The notes below the pieces were generated by a model. That model did not search any database, had not been told where the DNA came from, and saw only the letters and a program-made list of their open reading frames with translations. Source: Kiritimatiellia bacterium (lineage in GTDB: Bacteria > Verrucomicrobiota > Kiritimatiellia > RFP12 > UBA1067). Taken from it: a stretch of 20,176 nucleotides of DNA. The stretch lies in contig JAGOBZ010000015.1 in the NCBI GenBank assembly GCA_017999015.1, positions 1-20,176 on the forward strand, read 5' to 3'. Each line of letters opens with the position of its first letter. Within the stretch, counting starts at the first letter, position 1. A program made the translations under genes and the position numbers. Shown piece by piece: positions 1 to 7,900 of this stretch.

Positions 1-34
1 AGCAAAAACGCGAAAAGGCCGGTCGCGCCGGGAA

Positions 35-55
35 AACCTCAAACCTGAAACCTCA
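35..55. repeat. Three tandem heptamers (AACCTSA)
   Basis: Three adjacent 7-bp units, AACCTCA, AACCTGA and AACCTCA, lie in the short gap downstream of hydF. They end in an A-run. The rest of 1-145 shows no ORF or clear regulatory site; a weak CCGG/CCGG hairpin near 19-31 followed on the minus strand by T-runs could be a poor terminator for hydF. Confidence 0.5.
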
Positions 56-145
56 AAAAAGACATCGAAAACCCAAGCAAATACGCATGGGTAAGGGCTG
101 ATTGCGCCGCCTATGGGATGCTAGTGATCCAAGGTCTCGGCGTAA

Positions 146-1384
146 TCACCGGTCGGACAGCGCGTCCGCGTCCTGTTTCGGGGCGAACGGCTCCAGGCAG
201 CGCTCCAGGATGCCCTGCATGTAGGCGATCAGCACGCCATAGTTGACGATCGGGATGCCCGCAGCCTTGGCCTGTTGGATGCGGTAGTGCATCTCGCGGC
301 GGTTGAGCATGCAGGCACCGCAGTGGATGATCAGCTTGTAGGCGGAAAGATCGCGCGGGTACTTCATGCCGCTGGTGTGCTCGTAGACGAGGTCGCGGCC
401 GGTGTGCTGGCGCAGCCAGCGCGGAATCTTGACCGTGCCGATGTCGTCGCACTGCCGGTGGTGGGTGCAGCCTTCGGCGACCAGCACGCGGTCACCGTCC
501 TTCAGTGCCGCCACCGCCCGCGTGCCGCGCACCTGCTCCTCGAGATCGCCTTTGTAGCGCGCGAAGAGCATCGAGAACGAGGTCAGCGGCACCTCGCGCG
601 GGGTTTCGGCCGCGACCTTGGCGAACGCCTGGGAGTCGGTGACCACCATCCGCGGCGGGCGCGCGAGCGCGGCGAGCGCCGCGCGCAGCTCGAACTCGCG
701 CGTGACCAGCGCCAGCGCGCCGACCTCCAGGATATCGCGCACGACCTGCTGCTGCGGCAGGATCAGGCGGCCCTTGGGCGCGGCGGAATCGATCGGCGTG
801 ACCAGCACGACCAGATCATTCGGGCGCAGCAAGTCGCTGATCAGCCGGGTGTCGGCGGCGTCGTCCGGCGCGACTTTGACCAGCGCCAGCTTGAGCTCCT
901 CCATGCCCGCGCGGGTAGCGGACGAGACCGCCAGCACCGGTGCCTTGCCCGCCTCGGCGGCCTGGCGCAGCGCCTCGGGCGAAGGCGGCAAGAGGTCGGC
1001 CTTGTTGAAAACCGTCAGCAGCGGGATGCCCTTGCCGCGCACCAGCGCGAGGATTTCGCGCTCGCACGCGCCGATGCCGGTGTCCGCCTCCAGCACCAGG
1101 ATCGCCACGTCGGTCTTGTTGAGCACGTCGCGCGTGCGCTCGATCCGCAGCGCGCCCAGCGCGCCCTCGTCGTCGAGGCCGGGCGTGTCGAAGATCATGA
1201 TCGGGCCGAGCGGCAGGAGCTCCATCGCCTTGGAGACCGGATCGGTGGTCGTGCCTTTGACGGCCGAGACGATCGAAACCTCCTGACCGGTGAGCGCGTT
1301 GATCAGACTGGATTTGCCGACGTTGCGCCGGCCGAAGAGCGCGATATGCACGCGCTCGCCTTGAGGGGTATCGTTGAGGCTCAT
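146..1384 (-). CDS. hydF: [FeFe]-hydrogenase H-cluster maturation GTPase HydF
   Basis: HydF is the GTPase and scaffold on which the 2Fe subcluster of the [FeFe]-hydrogenase H-cluster is assembled by HydE and HydG before transfer to the apo-enzyme in the cytoplasm. The 412-residue product has the usual family length and layout. The N-terminal GTPase domain shows a P-loop GRRNVGKS (residues 18-25), DTPG (66-69) and NKAD (127-130). A linker and dimerisation domain follow. The C-terminal iron-sulfur domain has C306-x-H308 and H354-C355-x2-C358, which fits the family CxH...HCxxC cluster-binding signature. The ATG at 1384 gives a normal N-terminus just ahead of the GTPase domain; no strong ribosome site is visible. 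HydE, HydG and the hydrogenase are not in the window, so the gene is unlinked here. Identity is secure; the presence of an [FeFe]-hydrogenase elsewhere in the genome is inference. Confidence 0.96.
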   Translation of the reverse strand: MSLNDTPQGERVHIALFGRRNVGKSSLINALTGQEVSIVSAVKGTTTDPVSKAMELLPLGPIMIFDTPGLDDEGALGALRIERTRDVLNKTDVAILVLEADTGIGACEREILALVRGKGIPLLTVFNKADLLPPSPEALRQAAEAGKAPVLAVSSATRAGMEELKLALVKVAPDDAADTRLISDLLRPNDLVVLVTPIDSAAPKGRLILPQQQVVRDILEVGALALVTREFELRAALAALARPPRMVVTDSQAFAKVAAETPREVPLTSFSMLFARYKGDLEEQVRGTRAVAALKDGDRVLVAEGCTHHRQCDDIGTVKIPRWLRQHTGRDLVYEHTSGMKYPRDLSAYKLIIHCGACMLNRREMHYRIQQAKAAGIPIVNYGVLIAYMQGILERCLEPFAPKQDADALSDR

Positions 1385-1421
1385 AGTGATAACGTGGATA
1401 GGCTTTTGACTGAAAAGATTA

Positions 1422-1451
1422 AGTGTAAATGTGCTTGGCGTATACCGTCAA
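1422..1451 (-). promoter_or_regulatory. Candidate sigma70-type promoter of hydF
   Basis: Read on the minus strand there is a -35 box TTGACG (1446-1451) and a -10 box TACACT (1422-1427) separated by 18 bp. This places the transcript start about 30 bp before the hydF ATG. The match is five of six and four of six to consensus. No comparably good promoter for the divergent GH31 gene was found in 1385-1662. Confidence 0.4.
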
Positions 1452-1648
1452 CGGAAAGCATCCGGATTTCACACGCACACACGCACCCGCAGGGCAGTGA
1501 TTGCGCCTAGCCGGAAACCCTGTTACGATTGCCTTCACTGTGATCCGTGACCGATCCCCTGCACAAAGGCATCGGGGCAGACGCTCTGCTGTTGATGATT
1601 CGACCGTCAGGCGTTTCCTGTAAATCCTTTGAGTCAAACCCAGCCGGC

Positions 1649-1654
1649 AAGGAG
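1649..1654 (+). promoter_or_regulatory. Ribosome binding site that fixes the GTG start of the GH31 gene
   Basis: AAGGAG lies 8 bp before a GTG at 1663. This supports GTG as the initiator and places the first residues directly into a hydrophobic signal peptide. Confidence 0.75.
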
Positions 1655-1662
1655 TATGATCT

Positions 1663-3993
1663 GTGAACATTCACCTCGTTTTCCCGCTCGTTTTGTGCGT
1701 TGTTCTCACGGCGGCGACCGAAGCGCGTCCCGTTTGGAAGGCCCCGGCAGCCGACGCCCAAAGCGCTGTGACGAAACTTGGTGACGGCACGGAACTGCGT
1801 GTCGACGTGTTGGCCGACAACCTCTTCCGTGTGCGAAAGAGCTGGACCAACATCAATGGCGCGGTGGTCTGGACCGAGAGCGGGATGAACCGTTACGGGA
1901 TCCTGAAGGCCGACTGGCCGAAGGCGCCTTTCACGCGTCAGGGAGACACTCTTTCCACGAAGTCTGCCACGATGACGGTCGACCCGACTGCGGGGACGCT
2001 GCGTTTCAAGTCGCTCGTTTCCGCTGCAGATCTGACGATTGCGCCGAAAAACGTCGGCAAGGGGTTCGCGGTCGCGTTCAGCCTCTCGAAGGGCGAGCGG
2101 ATTTACGGTTTTGGCGACTCGGGGCGCGATAACGTGATGCGTCGCGGCCACCGTTTCGATCTGTGGATCCGCAACAACCTCTGCAACATCCCGATCCCGA
2201 TGGCAGTAAGCCGCAACGGATGGGGCCTGCTCCTCAACAGCACCTGGAGGAATGCGTTTGATTGCGGCGCGAAGGATCCCGACGCGCTGATCTGCGAGGG
2301 GAGCGAGGGCGACGTGGACTTCTACATATTCACGGGACAGGACTACCGCGCGTTGCTCGACATCTACACGCAGCTCGCGGGACGTCCCGCGCTGTTGCCG
2401 GTGTGGGGATACGGGTTCACGTTCGTGTGCAACCAGAACGTGGATCAGTTCGCGCTCTTGAGCGACGCGATGGACTTCCGCGACCGCGATCTGCCGTGTG
2501 ATGTCATCGGGCTTGAGCCGGGGTGGATGCAGACCTTTTACGACGCTTCCGTACGGAAGGAGTGGCACGAGCAGCGTTTTTATTTTCCGTATTGGGCGCC
2601 AAAGGGCGATCACACGTTCATCGGTGCTTTGAAGCGGATCGGCTTTAAGCTCTCGCTGTGGCTGTGCTGCGATTATGACCTCACACGGTACGAGGAACAG
2701 TGCGTGGCGGGTCTTGCCAAAAAAGGCGGGCGTCAGGTTGATGTGCCGCAGGGGATCACCGAGACGTGGGAGGACGACAGGATCGGCGGTGGCGCGGAAA
2801 AGAAGGATGCGAAGGCGAAACGGAAGTCCGTTCACAAGGGCAAGATGTATGACAAACTCTACTGCCCTGAGAACGAGTTCGAGGAAGGCCAGTTGCCATG
2901 GTTCGAGCATCTCAAAAAATTCGTGGATCAGGGGGTGCAATGCTTCAAGCTGGACGGGTGTAACCAGTTCGGCGAGCACCCGACTCGCGCGTGGGCGAAC
3001 GGCATGAGCGACGAGGAAATGCACAACCTTTACAGCGACGTGTACGACAAGCAGATGGCACGCGGTTACGAAGACTACACGGGCCGCCGGGCGATGGTTT
3101 ACTCCGCCGGCGGCTACGCGGGCGTGCAGCAATATGTCGCCACATGGGCCGGTGACACGGGCGGCGGAGCGAAGCCGCTAGCATCCCTGCTGAATCTCGG
3201 CATCTCGGGTCACTCCAACCAAAGCTGCGACATGACGATCGGGGACGTTGAGTCTCTGCATTTCGGGTTCCTTCAGACATGGAGTCAGCAGAACAACTGG
3301 GATTATTGGCAGCAACCGTGGCTCTATCCGCCGGAAAAGGTGGCCGTGTTCAAGGCTTACGATCAGCTACGCTACCGCCTTTTGCCGTACCTCTACACGG
3401 CGGCGTCCGAGGCTGCGCGCACGGGGTGGCCCGTGATGCGCGCGTTGCCGATTGTCTATCCCGACGTGCCGGAATACGATGCGTGCGTGACCACCTACCT
3501 GCTGGGCCCTGATCTGCTTGTTTCCGCCTTCACGAAAGAGATCCAGATTCCCGAGGGTTTGTGGCACGACTGGAAAACGGGGGAGACGGTTGCCGGCCCC
3601 TGCAAACGCAGGGTGGAGGTGACGCCAGAGTGGGGAGGCAGCCTGTTTGTGCGTTCGGGAGCAGTCATCCCGATGTGGGAGAAAAAAGCGCATGTGGACA
3701 AAGGCTGGGACGAGACGGTTGAACTGCACGTGTGGGCGGGGGCTGACGGCAAGGGTGACCTATACGAGGATGACGGGATTTCTCTCGACTACCGTTCGGG
3801 CAAGGGCGCGTTGACAACGTGCACATTCAAGGACGGTGCTTTATCGGTCGGCCCGCGCGTCGGGAGCTTCACGGGCATGCCGACCACACGTAAAATGAAA
3901 GCCGTCTTTCACAAACCGAACACTCTGGAGACCGTAACGGTCTCCCTCGGCAACGTCGGCGCTGCTGGGGCAGCCCCCGTCCGGTGTCCGTAA
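1663..3993 (+). CDS. Exported glycoside hydrolase family 31 protein
   Basis: GH31 enzymes are retaining alpha-glycosidases or transglycosidases. The 776-residue product begins with a signal peptide (hydrophobic core at about residues 4-18, likely cleavage after ATEA near residue 21), so it probably acts in the periplasm or outside the cell. After an N-terminal beta domain (about 30-230) comes a TIM barrel. Its start is marked by WGYGFTF, its nucleophile region by CFKLDGCNQF (candidate nucleophile D431), and its acid/base region by TWAGDTGG (candidate D498). SGHSNQSCDM corresponds to the conserved SGHS segment that follows. The C-terminal beta-sandwich contains the typical SLFVRSGAVIPMW. The nucleophile motif has KLDG where classical alpha-glucosidases have W-x-D-M-N, so the substrate is not evident and it should not be called an alpha-glucosidase. 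It is monocistronic, convergent with the restriction gene. The GTG start is supported by a good ribosome site. Confidence 0.92.
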   Translation: MNIHLVFPLVLCVVLTAATEARPVWKAPAADAQSAVTKLGDGTELRVDVLADNLFRVRKSWTNINGAVVWTESGMNRYGILKADWPKAPFTRQGDTLSTKSATMTVDPTAGTLRFKSLVSAADLTIAPKNVGKGFAVAFSLSKGERIYGFGDSGRDNVMRRGHRFDLWIRNNLCNIPIPMAVSRNGWGLLLNSTWRNAFDCGAKDPDALICEGSEGDVDFYIFTGQDYRALLDIYTQLAGRPALLPVWGYGFTFVCNQNVDQFALLSDAMDFRDRDLPCDVIGLEPGWMQTFYDASVRKEWHEQRFYFPYWAPKGDHTFIGALKRIGFKLSLWLCCDYDLTRYEEQCVAGLAKKGGRQVDVPQGITETWEDDRIGGGAEKKDAKAKRKSVHKGKMYDKLYCPENEFEEGQLPWFEHLKKFVDQGVQCFKLDGCNQFGEHPTRAWANGMSDEEMHNLYSDVYDKQMARGYEDYTGRRAMVYSAGGYAGVQQYVATWAGDTGGGAKPLASLLNLGISGHSNQSCDMTIGDVESLHFGFLQTWSQQNNWDYWQQPWLYPPEKVAVFKAYDQLRYRLLPYLYTAASEAARTGWPVMRALPIVYPDVPEYDACVTTYLLGPDLLVSAFTKEIQIPEGLWHDWKTGETVAGPCKRRVEVTPEWGGSLFVRSGAVIPMWEKKAHVDKGWDETVELHVWAGADGKGDLYEDDGISLDYRSGKGALTTCTFKDGALSVGPRVGSFTGMPTTRKMKAVFHKPNTLETVTVSLGNVGAAGAAPVRCP

Positions 3994-4068
3994 GGGTGGC
4001 GCGCGGCGCGGCATCCATATATGACACCGTGTGACTGACGCAGCGGATTCCAGATCTGCATGCCGCGC

Positions 4069-4199
4069 CCACAGGCCCCTCAGTGGACCCCTTTGTGGGG
4101 GACGTCCCAGACGCGCCCACGCGCTGTAGGCGATCCTGGCCCCGGTTCCGGCGACGCTGGCGTTAACGGCCGACTTGCGTGGGCACGTGTGGCCTGTGG
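4069..4199. repeat. Nested inverted repeats in the convergent intergenic gap
   Basis: Outer arms CCACAGGCC (4069-4077) and GGCCTGTGG (4191-4199) are perfectly complementary over 9 bp. Inside them GCCCACGC (4115-4122) pairs with GCGTGGGC (4177-4184) over 8 bp. Further small palindromes lie within: CCCC/GGGG at 4088-4100 with a 5-nt loop, and GGGACGTCCC at 4099-4108. The gap 3994-4207 has no ORF that I believe. It lies between the ends of two converging genes, so a shared transcription stop or a structured mobile or RNA element are both possible. Confidence 0.55.
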
Positions 4200-4207
4200 C
4201 TTTCCCG

Positions 4208-7123
4208 TCACGCCCTGGCGCGTTCGAGGTTGAGGGCGAGGAGTCGTTCGAGGATAGCATCGTCGGCGAGGTCGGCGGGCCAGCCATAGGCGGCGGACAC
4301 GGCGGCGTCAAGACGGGCGTGGCAGTCGGCCAGCCATGCCGGGCGGGCGTTGTAGAGCTTGGTCAGGGTGCGGTCTTTCAGGCGGGCGGCGCAGGCGGCG
4401 TCACGCGGCACAAGGCGGGAATAGCGAACGGTGCCAACTTTGAAGTCGCGCCGGTCTTCGACGGTCGCGGGGGCGATATAACGGTCCCACGGGCCGCCAA
4501 CCGTGCCCGGAAACTCCAGCGTTTCGGTGCGCGTCCAGTCCGGCGGGTTCAGCCAGCCTTCGCGCAGTTCGTTCAGTTCCTGGGCGGCGGCGGCAATCGC
4601 CGCTTCGCGCTCGGGGTCGGCCTCGGGGAATGGGAACGTCTCGAAACAGGTGGTCGGGGTATAGCGAAACCCGCTTTCCTTTTCGCGGAGTTGAGTTCCT
4701 TGAGCCAGTGCCCAGACCTCGTGAAAACGGGAGTGCAGAATGCCGAAGAAATAATCGTCGGCACGGGCGAAGACGATGAGTTGACAATCAGGGTTGGTTG
4801 GCGCAGCTTGCCACGAAAACAGGCGGTGCTTCGCTACACGGGGCGTCACGATAAAACAGTTGAGACCGTCCAGAGCCTTACGCATTTCGGGACGCTGGGC
4901 GTAATGCTGCCACCATTCGGCACGATACCAGGATCGGGGGGTGGCATCGCGTGCCTTCTTCACATGCTCTGTCACATAGGCAAACGGCGTCTCATACCGG
5001 GCGGCTTCCATCTCTGTCATCTCAAAGAAATCGATGATCCATGTGGAAGCCGTACGTTTTGAAACGGCCATACCATTGATCCACGGTACTAGGACGTCGG
5101 AATTCGGGCGGCTATGTGGGTTAGGGGATGCAAGCCATTCCAGCGCCAGCGGTTCATCAATCTCGAAAGGCCCTTGTTTGGTGGTGCCCATGAACCCAAG
5201 TCCCGAATTGACTTTCAGTCGTGCGGCCTGCCCTACATTGGCAGTGGCCGTCAGGTTGGCGTTGATCGTGGTGACCACTTTCCCGTCTAGGGTACGGGTT
5301 TTCTCCTCGCCGTCATCGAAGCCGACCATACTGACATGGACGTTCGCGCCGTCCAGAATCCACGGGCGGTCGCTCTCGGCCCAGAAGATGTTGCCGGTTT
5401 CTTTGATCCGCTTGAGCACTTCCCGGTTCGCGCCGCCGCGTATTCCCTGAGTGGCGAGCAGCCCGGCGCGTTTGCATTTCCCGGCGGCGATATGGGCTCG
5501 GGCCTTCTCGAACCAGTAACAGCAGAGGTCAGCTTCCAAGGGAACGCGGTCGCGCCAGAGGGTGAAGATCCGGTCAACGTAATCGTCACCCAGTTCGCGG
5601 CGCAGCATCTTCCCGCCCAAGAACGGCGGGTTGCCGACAATGAAATCCACGGTCGGCCATTCGGGTTCGGTGCCGTCGGGGGCAAGGATCGAATTCATGA
5701 GCCGGATGTTGCCGGAGAGGGAACGCAGGATCGGGTCGGCGGGGAAGCCGAAGCCGTTGGCGCGTATCCACTGCAGCCAGCCGATCCAGACCGTCATCTG
5801 GGCGAGGTCGTGGGCGTAGGGATTGATTTCGATGCCGTAGAGCTGCCACGGGCCGACACCGGGCAGATAGGTGTTCAGGCCGTGCTCGCTGGGGAACGTG
5901 ACGGCGGCCTCGCGTTCGAGGTCTTTCAGCCGCAGCAGGGCGACGTACAGGAAGTTTCCCGAGCCGCAGGCGGGATCGAGAATCTTGACTTCGCGCAACC
6001 GCGTCAGAAACTGATGCAGGATGCTGTCGGCCTCCCCTCGCGCCTTCTTGAGGGCGGCGGCACTCAACGGTTTGTCCGGGGCCTTTGCGTCTGGGCGCTT
6101 GCGTCCGGTCGTCAACAGGCTCTCGATCGTCGCCTTGGTCTCTTCCCAGTCGCGCCGCAGCGGGGTCATGACAACGGCGTCCACAACAAGCTCGATGTCT
6201 TCGATCCCGGTGAAGTGCGCCCCGAGTTGCGAACGTTTCGCCGGGTCGAGCCCGCGCTCGAAGAGCGTGCCGAAAATGGAGGGGTCGACCGCGCTCCAGT
6301 CGAGCGACGCGGTGGCGGCGATCCGCTTCAGGTCGTCGGCGGTGAGGTCGGGCACGGCGCGGTCGTCGAACAGGCTGCCGTTGAAATGGCGGATGGTCTC
6401 CAGCCCGAAGTCGCCCCCGGTGGCCATCGCCTCGAACAAGGCCCCGAGGGTCTTGCCGAAGCGGGCCGGGTCGCCGCCCGATTTTTCCGCGATCCGGGAG
6501 AAAACCATGTCGGGAAGGAGGCGGGCGTCCTCGGCGAACAGGCAGAAGACCACGCGGTCGAGGAAGTGCGCGACGGCGGCGGGATCGAGGCCGCGTTCGC
6601 GTATGGAGGCAGCGATTTCGCCGATACGGGCGGCGGCTTCCTGAGTGACGGCGATACTGGTGCGACCGGGGCGAAGGGCCTCGGGGTCATGAAAGACCGC
6701 CCTCACGATCTCGATGTTACGGGACGCAGCGAAGTCTTCAAGCGGGATGTCGTAGACAGCGGAAACAGTGCCGGTGAAATTGGTGCGGACGACGATGCGG
6801 TCGAGATCGCAGAGCACCAGCAGGGGCGGGTTCTCTAGGGCGTCACGATAGCGCAAAAGCTGGTCGTAGGCGGCGGACAGGTCTTTATGCTTGCCCTTGT
6901 ACTCCCAGCCGAAGAACCCACGCTTCCACACGTCCGCGAAACCGTCGCCGCCGCCGTGCTTGGCCGCGCCTTTCTCAAAGCAGTACTTCTCGCCTGTGGG
7001 GTCTGCCGCGGCGGGCGTGGGATGACCGAAGACGTTGCACAGGTCAAGAAAGTGTTCCTGCGCGGCGGAGCGCTCCTTCAATTCCACCTTACGCCACTTC
7101 GCGATGAATTCGGCTACGGTCAT
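4208..7123 (-). CDS. MmeI-like fused restriction endonuclease/DNA adenine methyltransferase (Type IIG/IIL)
   Basis: This single 971-residue polypeptide looks like a combined restriction nuclease, N6-adenine methylase and target-recognition protein of the MmeI class (MmeI is about 920 residues). The N-terminal nuclease shows D64-x9-E74-x-K76 (FADV...WEYKGK), the PD-(D/E)xK arrangement expected for MmeI. A helical connector follows. The methylase has a motif X-like region (LGAHFTGIEDI, about 300-310), SAM-binding motif I DPACGSGNF (383-391) and catalytic motif IV NPPF (498-501). The target-recognition region should lie at about 620-820, followed by a helical C-terminal domain. No separate methylase, nuclease or specificity gene flanks it, which fits a self-contained enzyme. 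The start is the first ATG of the frame; no ribosome site is visible upstream. Alternatives are a phage-defence methylase of the DISARM DrmMI or BREX PglX kind, but no partner genes are present. The recognition sequence cannot be read from the protein. Confidence 0.9.
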   Translation of the reverse strand: MTVAEFIAKWRKVELKERSAAQEHFLDLCNVFGHPTPAAADPTGEKYCFEKGAAKHGGGDGFADVWKRGFFGWEYKGKHKDLSAAYDQLLRYRDALENPPLLVLCDLDRIVVRTNFTGTVSAVYDIPLEDFAASRNIEIVRAVFHDPEALRPGRTSIAVTQEAAARIGEIAASIRERGLDPAAVAHFLDRVVFCLFAEDARLLPDMVFSRIAEKSGGDPARFGKTLGALFEAMATGGDFGLETIRHFNGSLFDDRAVPDLTADDLKRIAATASLDWSAVDPSIFGTLFERGLDPAKRSQLGAHFTGIEDIELVVDAVVMTPLRRDWEETKATIESLLTTGRKRPDAKAPDKPLSAAALKKARGEADSILHQFLTRLREVKILDPACGSGNFLYVALLRLKDLEREAAVTFPSEHGLNTYLPGVGPWQLYGIEINPYAHDLAQMTVWIGWLQWIRANGFGFPADPILRSLSGNIRLMNSILAPDGTEPEWPTVDFIVGNPPFLGGKMLRRELGDDYVDRIFTLWRDRVPLEADLCCYWFEKARAHIAAGKCKRAGLLATQGIRGGANREVLKRIKETGNIFWAESDRPWILDGANVHVSMVGFDDGEEKTRTLDGKVVTTINANLTATANVGQAARLKVNSGLGFMGTTKQGPFEIDEPLALEWLASPNPHSRPNSDVLVPWINGMAVSKRTASTWIIDFFEMTEMEAARYETPFAYVTEHVKKARDATPRSWYRAEWWQHYAQRPEMRKALDGLNCFIVTPRVAKHRLFSWQAAPTNPDCQLIVFARADDYFFGILHSRFHEVWALAQGTQLREKESGFRYTPTTCFETFPFPEADPEREAAIAAAAQELNELREGWLNPPDWTRTETLEFPGTVGGPWDRYIAPATVEDRRDFKVGTVRYSRLVPRDAACAARLKDRTLTKLYNARPAWLADCHARLDAAVSAAYGWPADLADDAILERLLALNLERARA

Positions 7124-7236
7124 AATATGGACAGTTTAGCGGCGTGAGCGGGCAACGGCAAGAGCGGACTGGCATTATATCAGGGCCGACGCATCTTAAA
7201 TCTGACTCATTACGTCAGAACTCCGTTTGTGGGGAC

Positions 7237-7378
7237 GATTAAGATTATGATTATGATTAAGCCAGCCGCGCGGCGGAGCCGCGAGAAAACACTGAGGTAA
7301 GTGACTGACTTATAGGCAAGATTAGGACTGGTGGCCGGGCATCTTCGTAATCTTAATCCTAATCGTAATCTTAATCCT
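7237..7378. repeat. Inverted GATTAN-type hexamer repeats
   Basis: The left arm (7237-7261) consists of imperfect hexamers GATTAA, GATTAT, GATTAT, GATTAA. The right arm (7346-7378) is the same pattern on the opposite strand, with CGTAAT, CTTAAT, CCTAAT, CGTAAT, CTTAAT. A lone GATTAG sits at 7320-7325. Between the arms lies a perfect 6-bp GC hairpin CGCGGC-GGA-GCCGCG (7269-7283). The arms could pair with a loop of roughly 85 bp. No gene is seen from 7124 to 7490; this repeat and the tRNA terminator are the only structures there. Confidence 0.7.
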
Positions 7379-7433
7379 CGGCTTCGGGCAGTCCGGATGA
7401 GGAAGGGAAAAAACTGGCCACCAAATCCGATTT

Positions 7434-7470
7434 CAAAAACGAAAAAGGCGGCTGCATCGCTGCAACTGCC
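7434..7470 (-). terminator. Rho-independent terminator of the tRNA-Ala/tRNA-Pro unit
   Basis: On the minus strand, directly downstream of tRNA-Pro, a 10-bp stem with one mismatch (GGCAGTTGCA pairing with TGCAGCCGCC, including one G-T wobble) closes on a GCGA tetraloop at 7447-7470. TTTTTCGTTTTT follows immediately. This is a textbook intrinsic terminator about 20 bp after the tRNA CCA end. Confidence 0.85.
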
Positions 7471-7490
7471 TATCCATCAACCCATTAAAA

Positions 7491-7567
7491 TGGTCGGGGC
7501 GTCGGGATTTGAACCCGAGACCTTTTGCACCCCAAGCAAACGCGCTACCAGTCTGCGCTACGCCCCG
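7491..7567 (-). tRNA. tRNA-Pro(GGG)
   Basis: The minus strand folds into a full cloverleaf of 77 nt including an encoded CCA (7491-7493). The acceptor stem is CGGGGCG/CGCCCCG. The anticodon stem TTTGC/GCAAA encloses the loop TTGGGGT, giving anticodon GGG (7531-7533). The T-arm contains GGTTCAAATCC. It lies 15 bp downstream of tRNA-Ala and shares its promoter and terminator. Confidence 0.96.
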
Positions 7568-7582
7568 AAAGGGATTTTTAAG

Positions 7583-7658
<76 letters not shown>

Positions 7659-7690
7659 ACTTAGCCTCTGTAAAGGCGAAAAACCGGGCC

Positions 7691-7719
7691 ATTTAACCAT
7701 TCCGTCGGCCCGATGTCAA
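7691..7719 (-). promoter_or_regulatory. Promoter of the tRNA-Ala/tRNA-Pro unit
   Basis: On the minus strand a perfect -35 TTGACA (7714-7719) and a -10 TTAAAT (7691-7696) are 17 bp apart. The predicted transcript start is near 7684, about 26 bp before the tRNA-Ala 5' end. Confidence 0.75.
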
Positions 7720-7757
7720 CCACGCCGTTACAAAAAATAAAATTCTCCACTTTTGGA

Positions 7758-7786
7758 TTGAGTTCTCAGGGTCGAACCGCTATAAA
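7758..7786 (+). promoter_or_regulatory. Promoter of tRNA-Ser
   Basis: TTGAGT (7758-7763) and TATAAA (7781-7786) are separated by 17 bp. The predicted start near 7793 is about 10 bp before the mature tRNA-Ser 5' end. Together with the minus-strand tRNA promoter it forms a divergent pair. Confidence 0.75.
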
Positions 7787-7802
7787 GTACGGCCTTTTAC
7801 AT

Positions 7803-7892
7803 GGAGAGGTGACCGAGTGGCCGAAGGTGCAGCACTGGAAATGCTGTGTGCTCTTACGGGTACCGGGGGTTCGAATCCCTCCCTCTCCGCCA
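7803..7892 (+). tRNA. tRNA-Ser(GGA)
   Basis: The 90-nt plus-strand cloverleaf has an encoded CCA (7890-7892). The acceptor stem GGAGAGG pairs with CCTCTCC, followed by discriminator G. The anticodon stem CAGCA/TGCTG encloses CTGGAAA, giving anticodon GGA. A long variable arm (TGCTCTTACGGGTACC) is the class II feature of serine tRNAs. The T-arm reads GGGGGTTCGAATCCCT. No T-rich terminator follows. Confidence 0.97.
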
Positions 7893-7900
7893 TTTTGACG

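Noticed and set aside
1406..1434. Plus-strand promoter for GH31 starting at TTGACT
   Set aside because: No acceptable -10 box lies at 16-18 bp spacing.
275..1510. 411-residue plus-strand frame opposite hydF
   Set aside because: HydF motifs are unambiguous on the minus strand; this frame is arginine- and histidine-rich shadow sequence.
1507..3132. 541-residue open frame on the minus strand, antisense to the GH31 gene
   Set aside because: It lies opposite a gene with clear catalytic motifs, signal peptide and ribosome site. Its translation has no recognisable domain, and long antisense frames are expected in GC-rich DNA.
4123..4176. Possible integron attC site within the nested inverted repeats
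   Set aside because: GTTAAC occurs but neither the RYYYAAC nor the GTTRRRY core fits, and no integrase or cassette array is visible.
5336..6838. 500-residue open frame on the plus strand, antisense to the MmeI-like gene
   Set aside because: The opposite strand carries nuclease and methylase motifs. The frame's composition is typical of a codon shadow.
4208..7123. BREX or DISARM defence system
   Set aside because: Only the single methylase-nuclease gene is present. No PglZ, BrxC, helicase or other partner genes flank it, and the N-terminal nuclease motif fits MmeI.
7237..7378. CRISPR array
   Set aside because: The repeats are 6-bp, degenerate and inverted, without regular spacers, and no cas genes occur in the window.
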